NCBI RefSeq assembly: GCF_051251125.1
Contig: NZ_JBPCZL010000007.1
Source: Carnimonas bestiolae
Lineage (GTDB): Bacteria; Pseudomonadota; Gammaproteobacteria; Pseudomonadales; Halomonadaceae
Strand: one strand, 5' to 3'
Length of the DNA: 64,000 bases
Shown: piece after piece, positions 36,513-43,678 of the stretch
How the letters are laid out: every line of letters begins with the position of its first letter
How positions within the stretch are numbered: position 1 is the first letter of the stretch
Notes under the pieces: generated by a model
Told to the model about the DNA's origin: nothing
Database searches by the model: none
What the model saw: only the letters and a program-made list of their open reading frames with translations
Position numbers and translations under genes: made by a program

Positions 36513-37385
36513 ATGAGCAGTCGTCAGCCTTCCCATATCGAGATGGTGTCGTCTCACCGGAGTTTCGGCGGTTCGTATCGGCGCTATCGACACTATTCGC
36601 AGGTGCTCGATTGCGAGATGACCTTTGGTATCTTTTTGCCTGACGAGCGCAAGCATCCTGCGCCCAATCTGCTGTGGTGGCTGTCGGGACTAACCTGCAA
36701 CGATGAGAACTTCATGCAGAAAGCAGGGGGGCAGCGGTTGGCCAGTGAGTTGGGCCTCGCCATTGTGTGTCCCGATACCAGCCCGCGAGGCACTGATTTA
36801 CCGCACGAGCATGACAGCTATGATCTTGGCTCAGGTGCCGGTTTTTATCTGAACGCGACGCGCGCTCCGTGGAGCCAGCACTATCGCATGTACGACTACG
36901 TGGTAGACGAACTGCCCAAGGTGGTACGCCACAACTTCTCACTTGGCGAACGTGAATCCATTTTCGGCCATTCGATGGGCGGGCACGGTGCGCTGGTGCT
37001 GGCGTTGCGCAACGCGCAGCGCTATGCCTCGGTATCGGCCTTCGCGCCGATTGTGAATCCGTCGCAGGTGGCCTGGGGCGAGAAAGCGTTCTCGCACTAT
37101 CTCGGCGACAACCGCGATGACTGGCAACAGTACGATGCGGTGGCGCTGGTGGCGGCGCAAGCACCCGGCAGTACCGGTATTCCGATGCTGGTCGATCAGG
37201 GCGACGCCGACAATTTCCTTGAGGAAGGGCAGCTCACACCGCAGCGTTTGGAGGAAGCATGTCGGCAGCAGGGTATTCCGCTCGAGCTGCGGATGCAGCC
37301 TGGCTACGACCATAGCTACTTCTTCATTGCCAGCTTCATCGATGATCATCTTAGGTTTCATGCGCATCATCTGGCGCAGCAATAA
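36513..37385 (+). CDS. frmB: S-formylglutathione hydrolase
   Basis: A 290-residue esterase-D-type alpha/beta hydrolase. The nucleophile motif GHSMGGHGA places Ser154; the remaining triad residues fall in DQGDADNFL and YDHSYFF. LLWWLSGLTCNDENFMQKAG is characteristic of the family. It hydrolyses S-formylglutathione to formate and glutathione after FrmA. The ATG at 36513 has AAGGAG 11 bases upstream. It starts 190 bases after frmA and may share its transcript. Confidence 0.95.
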   Translation: MSSRQPSHIEMVSSHRSFGGSYRRYRHYSQVLDCEMTFGIFLPDERKHPAPNLLWWLSGLTCNDENFMQKAGGQRLASELGLAIVCPDTSPRGTDLPHEHDSYDLGSGAGFYLNATRAPWSQHYRMYDYVVDELPKVVRHNFSLGERESIFGHSMGGHGALVLALRNAQRYASVSAFAPIVNPSQVAWGEKAFSHYLGDNRDDWQQYDAVALVAAQAPGSTGIPMLVDQGDADNFLEEGQLTPQRLEEACRQQGIPLELRMQPGYDHSYFFIASFIDDHLRFHAHHLAQQ

Positions 37386-37481
37386 GCGGTAGCCTGTCGC
37401 CCGGGTGGCCGCGCGTCGACCTAGCGCTGCTATACTGGTGCTCCCTTATATCCATTAGCGCCTGAGTCTCGATAATTACCT

Positions 37482-38198
37482 ATGTCTTCACCGTTCTCCA
37501 ACACTGTGCGCGTGGCACGCAAAGTTGTCGCGATAGCGATCGTTGTGTTCGTGCTGCTGTCAGTGCTAACGGTGCTGCTATTTCGCTGGGTGCCTATTCC
37601 GGTGTCGTCGGTGATGGTCGAACGGCAGATCGAGGCAGCGGTAGCGGGGCGCAGTACCGGTTATCGCTATCAGTGGGTAAGCTACGAAGACATCTCGCCG
37701 CAGCTCAAGCTCGCGGTTCTCGCTAGCGAAGATCAACGCTTTCCTTATCATCACGGTTTCGATGAGCACCAAATGGCGCTGGCGTGGCGTAATTGGCGCG
37801 CTGGTGAAGCGCTGCGCGGTGCTAGTACCATCAGCCAGCAAACGGCCAAGAACGTGTGGCTGTGGACCCATTCCGACCTTGCGCGTAAAGGTGTTGAAGC
37901 GTGGTTTACGCTGTTGATTGAAAACCTATGGTCGAAACAGCGTATTCTCGAGGTGTATCTCAATCTGGCGGAATGGGGCGATGGAGTTTACGGCGCCCAG
38001 GCAGCAGCGCGCTATTACTTCCACACCGATGCCAACGCGCTTAGTGCACAGCAGGCGGCGCTGCTTGCGTCTGTCTTGCCTGCGCCGCGACACTGGAGCG
38101 CTAGCCGTCCCAACGCACGGGTGGCCAATCATTCACGGTGGGTGTTGCGCCAGATGAGACAGTTGGGCGGAACTCGATATCTTGATACTCTTCATTGA
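37482..38198 (+). CDS. mtgA: monofunctional peptidoglycan glycosyltransferase
   Basis: A 238-residue GT51 glycosyltransferase with one N-terminal membrane helix (about 14-34). The catalytic glutamate is in ASEDQRFPYHHGFD (Glu83), followed by RGASTISQQTAKNVWLW and SKQRILEVYLNLAEWG. It polymerises lipid II into glycan strands without transpeptidation. The length matches MtgA. It lies between frmB and pcs with no obvious functional link. Confidence 0.95.
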   Translation: MSSPFSNTVRVARKVVAIAIVVFVLLSVLTVLLFRWVPIPVSSVMVERQIEAAVAGRSTGYRYQWVSYEDISPQLKLAVLASEDQRFPYHHGFDEHQMALAWRNWRAGEALRGASTISQQTAKNVWLWTHSDLARKGVEAWFTLLIENLWSKQRILEVYLNLAEWGDGVYGAQAAARYYFHTDANALSAQQAALLASVLPAPRHWSASRPNARVANHSRWVLRQMRQLGGTRYLDTLH

Positions 38199-38252
38199 TA
38201 TAACGATGTCTCGTTTGCCGTTCTGATGTTTTTGCAGGTGAGGTATCGTTAA

Positions 38253-39023
38253 ATGAGCAACGAACACAACGAGCGGGAATTTTCCCGCCATAAAGGAGTT
38301 GACGTGACGCAATCGATGACGCCTTCCGCCGGATCGCGCGTATCAGTGCTACGGGCCTGGGGCATCCACGCGTTTACCGCCAGTGGCGTGGTATTTGCCA
38401 TGCTGGCCTTGATGGCCTTGCTGAACAGTAACGTAGTGGCGTGTCTTTTGTGGCTGGGCGCCGCCATGATGATAGATGGCGTCGACGGTAATCTCGCCCG
38501 CAAGTACGAAATCAAATCGGTGCTGCCCAACTTCGATGGCGTGATTCTCGATGTGATGGTGGATTACCTTACCTGGTCGTTTATTCCTGCCATCTTTATT
38601 TTCCAGTTCATTCCGCTACCGCCGTATCTAAGCGCGCTGTCGGTGGCGATCATTTTGCTGTCGTCGATGTTCTGCTACTGCAACGTTAACGAGAAAAGTG
38701 AAGATGCCTATTTCGTTGGGTTTCCTGCCGCGTGGAACATCGTGGCGGCCTATTTTTACGTATTCCAACTGCCGCCCTGGGTGTCGTTCGCCGTTATTCT
38801 GGTGATGGCAGGGCTGACCATGACCCAAATCAAGTTCCTCCACCCGTTCCGCGTTAAGCTGCTGATGCCGATCAATATCGCGGTCACCGTGGCATGGTGC
38901 GTCTGCATGACAGCGCTTATCCTGTCGAGCCCGATGCATGCAAGCTGGGCAGTGTGGGGACTGGTGGCAAGCTCTATCTATTTTGCCGCCATGTGCATCG
39001 CGCGTACCATTCGCGGACACTAA
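38253..39023 (+). CDS. pcs: phosphatidylcholine synthase (CDP-alcohol phosphatidyltransferase)
   Basis: A 256-residue protein with about seven to eight membrane helices. The CDP-alcohol phosphotransferase motif is visible: DGVDGNLAR followed by FDGVILDVMVDY. The N-terminal AWGIHAFTASGVV and the overall length match bacterial Pcs, which makes phosphatidylcholine directly from CDP-diacylglycerol and choline. No choline transporter is adjacent. The ATG at 38253 has AGGTGAGG; a GTG at 38304 with TAAAGGAG is a good alternative that drops 17 residues before the conserved part. A strong terminator follows. Confidence 0.88.
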   Translation: MSNEHNEREFSRHKGVDVTQSMTPSAGSRVSVLRAWGIHAFTASGVVFAMLALMALLNSNVVACLLWLGAAMMIDGVDGNLARKYEIKSVLPNFDGVILDVMVDYLTWSFIPAIFIFQFIPLPPYLSALSVAIILLSSMFCYCNVNEKSEDAYFVGFPAAWNIVAAYFYVFQLPPWVSFAVILVMAGLTMTQIKFLHPFRVKLLMPINIAVTVAWCVCMTALILSSPMHASWAVWGLVASSIYFAAMCIARTIRGH

Positions 39024-39037
39024 TCCCCGCTAATAGC

Positions 39038-39247
39038 GCGATAAACAAAAAGGGCGTCGTTGGTTTTCCAACGACGCCCTTTTTTGGCCTGGCAGAAATT
39101 CACTCTTTACCACCAGCCGCTAAAAAGGCCGTTCTGCCATGCGTAGCGTATCAGCATCGCGATACACACCACCACGATTAACGGACGAATGATGCGCGCA
39201 CCTGCACCCAGCACCACCAGCGATCCCAGATAGGCCCCAATCAGCTG
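39038..39247. repeat. 210-bp direct repeat, left copy (flank of Lamassu insert)
   Basis: This segment is repeated at 42713-42922 with a single mismatch (A39239 against G42914). It contains the pcs terminator and the last 141 bases (46 codons plus stop) of the TauE/SafE gene, which is complete only at the right copy. The left copy is therefore a truncated 3' end of that gene. A short further similarity (taata) extends a few bases to the left with one gap. It bounds the accessory insert at 39248-42712. Confidence 0.97.
39047..39085. terminator. pcs terminator (left-repeat copy)
   Basis: A 17-bp perfect stem with a TTTT loop, flanked by an A run and a T run, so it works in both directions. It is part of the 210-bp repeat; the identical copy is at 42722-42760. 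Confidence 0.93.
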
Positions 39248-39323
39248 TGATACCCACACCAATACAAGAACGCGAATAGTGTGTTTTTGTCCGCATATAA
39301 ATGTGTTTTTGTTACTAATAGCC

Positions 39324-39329
39324 TATAAT
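39324..39329 (+). promoter_or_regulatory. candidate -10 element for the Lamassu operon
   Basis: A perfect TATAAT lies 27 bases before the short leader frame and 180 bases before lmuA, inside an A+T-rich stretch. The -35 region is poor (TGTGTT or GTTTTT at 15-17 bases), so the promoter may need an activator or be weak. Confidence 0.45.
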
Positions 39330-39350
39330 AATTCGTTATGGAGATGACTT

Positions 39351-39470
39351 TTGGGCGCCAAAGAAGCGAATGTTAAAAGACAGTTCTCCCATGGAAACCG
39401 CCTAATTGGTCAGGTCAATAAATCGACCGAAATCACCTCAGTTTTTGGCCAGCATCAGACTGGCACGTAG
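39351..39470 (+). CDS. candidate 39-residue leader peptide upstream of lmuA
   Basis: A TTG-started frame of 39 codons is preceded by ATGGAG at a good distance (7 bases) and ends 33 bases before the lmuA ATG. The product is basic and polar (it begins GAKEANVKRQFSHGNRLIG and ends FGQHQTGT), without a membrane helix. I do not recognise it. It may be a small component of the module, a leader peptide, or a chance frame; conservation next to other lmuA genes would decide. Confidence 0.35.
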   Translation: MGAKEANVKRQFSHGNRLIGQVNKSTEITSVFGQHQTGT

Positions 39471-39503
39471 CGTAGGGTTTTATTGAGTCAAGGTACGCAG
39501 GGA

Positions 39504-40652
39504 ATGCAATTGAGTTCAACAAGTGGATCGCTGTATGAAAACCCTCTCGGAGTGCCTCCGCGCGAAAGGGCTGGCGCGCAAACATTCGAGAAGTACGAAT
39601 ACCAGTACCACTGGGCTCTCTGTCGGATTCTTGTTGCTCACGAAAAACCGGATGACTACGTTGTCTTTGTCGAGCTTCATGAGGACGTAGTGCTAGCAAC
39701 TTCGACCGATGTGTCTCTCGCACGATTCGAATTCAGTCAGATAAAAAATAACAATAGATTTAAAGGTTTGAGGCAGAAAGAATTGACTCGGGTTCCGAAG
39801 TCAACGCCCTCTACTGGGGAGACAAAAAACTCGATTCTCGGGAAGATGCTAAACGGGGTTCGTGGGAGACCTTTTGAAAAAAAGCTGGACTCGCTCGATT
39901 TAGTCGCGACCTGTGGCTTCGACCTGCCTCTTAAAAACGATGATCTAGCGCTCTCAATTATTTCCATGGGCGACCTTCATGATGACTGTCTGGAAAAAAT
40001 TCAGGCTGCAATCGATGAAGAGCTTGGAGCCTATCCTCTCCCTAAAATTTTGAAGTTCATCAAACCGGATCTGGTTGCTTCCGGCTTTCAAGATACAACT
40101 ATTGGCCGAATCTCCAAACTTGTTGACGTTCAAGCTGGAGGTACCAAGTGCGACGCAGTAGGGATCTATCGCGTATTGATCGATGATTTGCATCGCAAGG
40201 GAACCGTGGCTTTTGACTTCATTGACTGGAACCATCTCGTATCGCATAAAGGGACGACTCGCTGCGATGTGGAAAAGGTTATCTCATCTTATGTAGATAA
40301 GAAGGGGATAGAAGCCTTCGAAAAAGACCTAGATGACGTTCTTCAGGATCTCGGATTGAAATTGAGCAAGCGGATGCAGATGCGTAGAGCGTTCGAGCGC
40401 TACCATAATGCCGTGCGCTTTGGACGCTCACAGATTGCTATCGATAGTCGGCAATCCGTCAGGGCTGCAGTTGAAAGCAACCTTGGAGTATTCGAAAAAC
40501 AAAGTGTGAAGGATTTTATGGACTTAGCACTTGAGAATTTGCCCGAGGTGACTAAAAGCAACTTAGGGGATTCGGAATCAGCCCAAGCTGCGATTATTTA
40601 CGAGTTATTGAGCATATACCATGAAAAATCAGTCAACCATCGACAATTTTAA
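39504..40652 (+). CDS. lmuA: LmuA-like effector: Cap4/DUF4297 dsDNA nuclease
   Basis: A 382-residue protein. Its N-terminus has the layout of Cap4/DUF4297 nucleases: RERAGAQTFEKYEYQYHWAL (conserved Arg-Gly and Tyr-x-Tyr-Gln), then VFVELHEDVVL with Glu57 and Asp61, and FSQIKNN with Gln79-x-Lys81, together a PD-(D/E)xK active site. The rest (about 110-382) is helical and would contact the ATPase partner. In Lamassu systems LmuA is the toxic nuclease released when LmuB senses foreign DNA ends. The ATG at 39504 has AAGG 10 bases upstream; a TTG at 39483 is in frame. It lies 32 bases before lmuB. The Lamassu call rests on this domain plus the neighbour. Confidence 0.82.
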   Translation: MQLSSTSGSLYENPLGVPPRERAGAQTFEKYEYQYHWALCRILVAHEKPDDYVVFVELHEDVVLATSTDVSLARFEFSQIKNNNRFKGLRQKELTRVPKSTPSTGETKNSILGKMLNGVRGRPFEKKLDSLDLVATCGFDLPLKNDDLALSIISMGDLHDDCLEKIQAAIDEELGAYPLPKILKFIKPDLVASGFQDTTIGRISKLVDVQAGGTKCDAVGIYRVLIDDLHRKGTVAFDFIDWNHLVSHKGTTRCDVEKVISSYVDKKGIEAFEKDLDDVLQDLGLKLSKRMQMRRAFERYHNAVRFGRSQIAIDSRQSVRAAVESNLGVFEKQSVKDFMDLALENLPEVTKSNLGDSESAQAAIIYELLSIYHEKSVNHRQF

Positions 40653-40684
40653 ATTGCTGATAAGAAATCTTAGGACAAAGCAGC

Positions 40685-42448
40685 ATGAAAAAATTATCAT
40701 TCAGACGGCTGACAGTGGCGTCCGATATCGTAAAATCAGGAAATCAGTTCGAATTCGAGCCCCGCTTCAACCTAATAACAGCGAACGATAATAGCTTTGG
40801 GAAATCGACTTTAGCGAAGTTATTGTTTTGGACTTTGGGTGCAGATCCAGTTCTGGATGCGACATGGAAGGGATTTGATGTTCTCTGCATGGTTGATTTC
40901 AATGTCGGTGATGAAATCTATCAGGTGGGGCGATATGAAAACGCGATGTTTCTGCGCCGTCCCAATAATCAATGGGAAAAATTCCCAAAGATTACGGGAG
41001 CGTATGCGGTCGCTTTCGCTGAGATTGTCGGCTTTAAGGCCCTTCTGCCTAATAGGAAGGATTCCACTAAGCTAGAAGCTCCACCTCCCGCTTTCTACTT
41101 CCTGCCTTTCTATGTAGATCAGCAGCGCAGCTGGTCTCAAGCATGGAACGGATTTATCGGTCTTAAGCAGTATAAGAGTTGGCAAAAGACCATCATTGAA
41201 TATCACACAGGCTATCTATCGCCGGGCTTTTTCGAGCTTGAAGAAAAGATTGCAGCTCATAATCTTAAGAAAAAAACTGCAGAAGAGGAAGTCGGAAAAA
41301 TTGAGACAGCTATTGAGGTAGTCAAAACGTATATTCCTCAGTCCAACAAAGTGATTACCCTATCAAAAGATGAGTTTGATTCGCTTACATCCGAGGTCTC
41401 TCACGACATCGCCGAACTTCAGGCTAGTCAAGAAAAATTATTAGGAACGATTGCTGAAATCCAAACGGAACGCATGTATTTCCAAAGTCAGCTTGATTTG
41501 GCGATGTGCGCATCACGCGAGCTTGATAAGGACTACATCTTTTCTGTCGAATGTGTTGAAGGTGAATCTCTTTGTTGCCCGCTTTGTGGAACAATGCACG
41601 ACAACTCATTGCCAAGTCGAGCCTCTATTCTTATTGACAAGAACGAGGCTGATAGTCAGGTGAAAAAATTTAGGGGAAAGATCGAGCGCCTTGATAAAAA
41701 TTTGATCAAGTCGCGAAAAAATCTTGAGTTCACCCGCGCGGAAATTGACCGAATAAACAGTAAATACGAATCTCTTAAATCCGTTGATATGCCTGAGAAT
41801 AAGACAAGCAATTCCGAATCATCTTTTCTAGATAGTATCGCATCTCGTGCGGTGCAGAAAAATGTGCAACGGACGATAGAGAGCAAAACTGCTTCGATAA
41901 AGGCTATCAAGTCCGATACTAAAGGTTTGAAAGCCGAACAAAAAAAGTTACTGACCAAGGGAGAGCGGGAAAATTTAGACACCGCATTCAAAAATTCCTT
42001 GTCAACTTATGTGCAAAAGCTAAATGCGCAGGGCGTCAATCTGGAGCCAGTTCAGTCACCTCTTGATCATAGAAAGATACAGGCAAATGGTGGAGCAGCT
42101 GAGAGTGCCCGTGGTCTTCTAGCTTACTATATGTCTATTGTTCGACAAGCACACACTGCAGAAAATGAAGCTTTCCCAGCTATTGTAATCGATACCCCGA
42201 ATCAGCAAGAGCAAGCTGACTTCAACTATGGAAAAATTCTTAACTTCTTGATGGAAACAGTGCCTCCAAAAGCACAACTCATTTTGTGTGCCATGAATCG
42301 TAAAGAAATTGAGAGCTATAAGTCAGCCGCGCACGTGATTGAGCTAGATGAAAATAAAATCCTTAAAGAGGAAAAGTACGTCGAGTGCCGAGCTTTACTG
42401 GACTTCGAGGAATTAACTGTAGAAATCTCAAATGATCCATCGAGTTAG
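40685..42448 (+). CDS. lmuB: LmuB-like SMC/Rad50-type ATPase with zinc hook
   Basis: A 587-residue ABC ATPase. Walker A is ANDNSFGKST (33-42, Lys40), a variant lacking the usual first glycines. Two coiled-coil arms (about 182-290 and 305-440) surround a Rad50-style hook CPLC (Cys298 and Cys301). The C-terminal half has a degenerate signature (NGGAAESARGLL, near 468) and Walker B AIVIDTP (Asp503) followed by NQQEQ. This matches LmuB-class sensors, which bind DNA ends and control the nuclease. ABC-3C ATPases are close relatives and the families overlap. It is encoded with lmuA in one transcription unit; no LmuC is recognisable. Confidence 0.85.
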   Translation: MKKLSFRRLTVASDIVKSGNQFEFEPRFNLITANDNSFGKSTLAKLLFWTLGADPVLDATWKGFDVLCMVDFNVGDEIYQVGRYENAMFLRRPNNQWEKFPKITGAYAVAFAEIVGFKALLPNRKDSTKLEAPPPAFYFLPFYVDQQRSWSQAWNGFIGLKQYKSWQKTIIEYHTGYLSPGFFELEEKIAAHNLKKKTAEEEVGKIETAIEVVKTYIPQSNKVITLSKDEFDSLTSEVSHDIAELQASQEKLLGTIAEIQTERMYFQSQLDLAMCASRELDKDYIFSVECVEGESLCCPLCGTMHDNSLPSRASILIDKNEADSQVKKFRGKIERLDKNLIKSRKNLEFTRAEIDRINSKYESLKSVDMPENKTSNSESSFLDSIASRAVQKNVQRTIESKTASIKAIKSDTKGLKAEQKKLLTKGERENLDTAFKNSLSTYVQKLNAQGVNLEPVQSPLDHRKIQANGGAAESARGLLAYYMSIVRQAHTAENEAFPAIVIDTPNQQEQADFNYGKILNFLMETVPPKAQLILCAMNRKEIESYKSAAHVIELDENKILKEEKYVECRALLDFEELTVEISNDPSS

Positions 42449-42511
42449 TGTAACGAAGACCAACGGTTTTCAAAAATTTTTTGCGATAGCGTTCGTTATT
42501 AAAACTGCTAG

Positions 42512-42709
42512 ATCCCTGATATTCTCAAAAACGGTAACCGGCATTTAGATCGTTGTTTTGGCACTTTGCCAGAAGACATCCTCGGGTGTGATGGCGGGGT
42601 GTCATCGAACAATGTAATGCGCAATTGGTTGCTACAGCCAGCAAGGACAGCTTGGGGCGCTAGTGATAAAGATGTCTCACACATGATCCTAGGAGACCTC
42701 TACGCGTAA
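42512..42709 (+). pseudogene. possible 3' remnant of an unidentified gene
   Basis: An open frame of 65 codons, with no good start, ends with TAA at 42707-42709, almost exactly at the border of the right repeat. The translated end (GTLPEDILGCDGG ... SHMILGDLYA) has a protein-like composition but I do not recognise it. It may be the tail of a gene cut off when the insert formed, or a chance frame. Confidence 0.35.
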
Positions 42710-42712
42710 TAT

Positions 42713-42922
42713 GCGATAAACAAAAAGGGCGTCGTTGGTTTTCCAACGACGCCCTTTTTTGGCCTGGCAGAAATTCACTCTTTACCACCAGCCGCTAAAA
42801 AGGCCGTTCTGCCATGCGTAGCGTATCAGCATCGCGATACACACCACCACGATTAACGGACGAATGATGCGCGCACCTGCACCCAGCACCACCAGCGATC
42901 CCAGATAGGCCCCGATCAGCTG
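42713..42922. repeat. 210-bp direct repeat, right copy
   Basis: Matches 39038-39247 at 209 of 210 positions. Here the repeat continues into the complete TauE/SafE gene, so this side carries the intact gene end and its terminator (42722-42760). Confidence 0.97.
42722..42760. terminator. TauE/SafE gene terminator (right-repeat copy)
   Basis: Identical to the bidirectional terminator at 39047-39085. On the minus strand it lies 22 bases after the TauE/SafE stop. Confidence 0.92.
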
Positions 42923-43561
42923 CGCCAGCAGCATCACGATGCCGGCTGTCCAAAGCACGTGGCCGCCAATGATGAACACCACCAGCGACGCGATATTACT
43001 CGCCAGATTCAGCACCTTGGCGGTAGCCGTGGCTTGAATCAGTTGGCGGCCGCGCAGCGCAACTTCCGAGAGTGAAAAGAACGAGCCTGTGCCCGGGCCG
43101 AAGAATCCATCGTAGAAGCCAATCAGCGGCACCACCGTGGCATCGTACAGCCGCGCGCTTAAGCGTGGAGTTCGCTCTACCTTGCCAGCGCTAGGCACTA
43201 ACAGGAAATAGAGCGCAATCGCGGTCAGCACTATGGGCACCAATACTTGCAGCGCATCGGTGTTAATCCGCTGCACCAGTAAGGTACCCAATACCGCGCC
43301 GATCAGCGCAAATACGAAGGGCTTCTTGATCGCCGAGAACGAGAGGTGTCCGCGTCGCCAGAAGGTAAGCGATGAGGCGAGGGTGCCAAAGCTGCCTTGT
43401 AGCTTGTTGGTTGCCAGCGCCTGTACCGGTGGGATTTGTGCCAGCATCAAGGTGGGCACGGTAATCAATCCGCCGCCGCCCGCGATGGTGTCGATAAAAC
43501 CGGCACACAGTGCAGCAATCCCGAGCATTGCCATGGTACTTCCATCAAGCATGAACTCCAT
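42782..43561 (-). CDS. TauE/SafE (TSUP) family sulfite/organosulfonate-type exporter
   Basis: A 259-residue membrane protein with about eight helices. The N-terminal GFIDTIAGGGGLITVP and the repeat-like second half GFYDGFFGPGTGSFF are the two signature motifs of the TauE/SafE (YfcA-like) family. Substrates proposed for the family are sulfite, sulfoacetate and other sulfur compounds; this one is undetermined. The ATG at 43561 has AAGGA upstream. Its last 46 codons are duplicated at the left edge of the Lamassu insert. Confidence 0.92.
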   Translation of the reverse strand: MEFMLDGSTMAMLGIAALCAGFIDTIAGGGGLITVPTLMLAQIPPVQALATNKLQGSFGTLASSLTFWRRGHLSFSAIKKPFVFALIGAVLGTLLVQRINTDALQVLVPIVLTAIALYFLLVPSAGKVERTPRLSARLYDATVVPLIGFYDGFFGPGTGSFFSLSEVALRGRQLIQATATAKVLNLASNIASLVVFIIGGHVLWTAGIVMLLAQLIGAYLGSLVVLGAGARIIRPLIVVVCIAMLIRYAWQNGLFSGWW

Positions 43562-43678
43562 AACAGCATTCCTTCATTATTATTGGTGTGTAATGGCCTG
43601 ATTGCTCAGCCAAAGGCGCTGTTAGCCACCGTGCCCTCGCAACGCGACGGCTGCCCTTGCAGCGCGGTGCAGCGGTGA

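Larger units (their letters stand above)
39248..42712 (+). mobile_element. 3.5-kb accessory insert carrying a Lamassu-type defence module
   Basis: The insert lies between the two copies of the 210-bp repeat and separates pcs from the TauE/SafE gene. It is visibly A+T-richer than the surrounding genes. Its contents are a short leader frame, lmuA, lmuB and a 3' remnant frame. There is no integrase, transposase or plasmid gene, so 'mobile element' describes the acquired segment, not an autonomous element. Confidence 0.85.

Noticed and set aside
40621..40791. 56-codon frame overlapping the end of lmuA and start of lmuB, as a candidate LmuC
   Set aside because: It is far shorter than LmuC, overlaps both genes, is basic throughout and has no recognisable motif.
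39038..42922. The insert as a transposon or integrase-type genomic island
   Set aside because: No transposase or integrase gene and no terminal inverted repeats were seen, and 210 bp is much longer than a target-site duplication or a usual att core.
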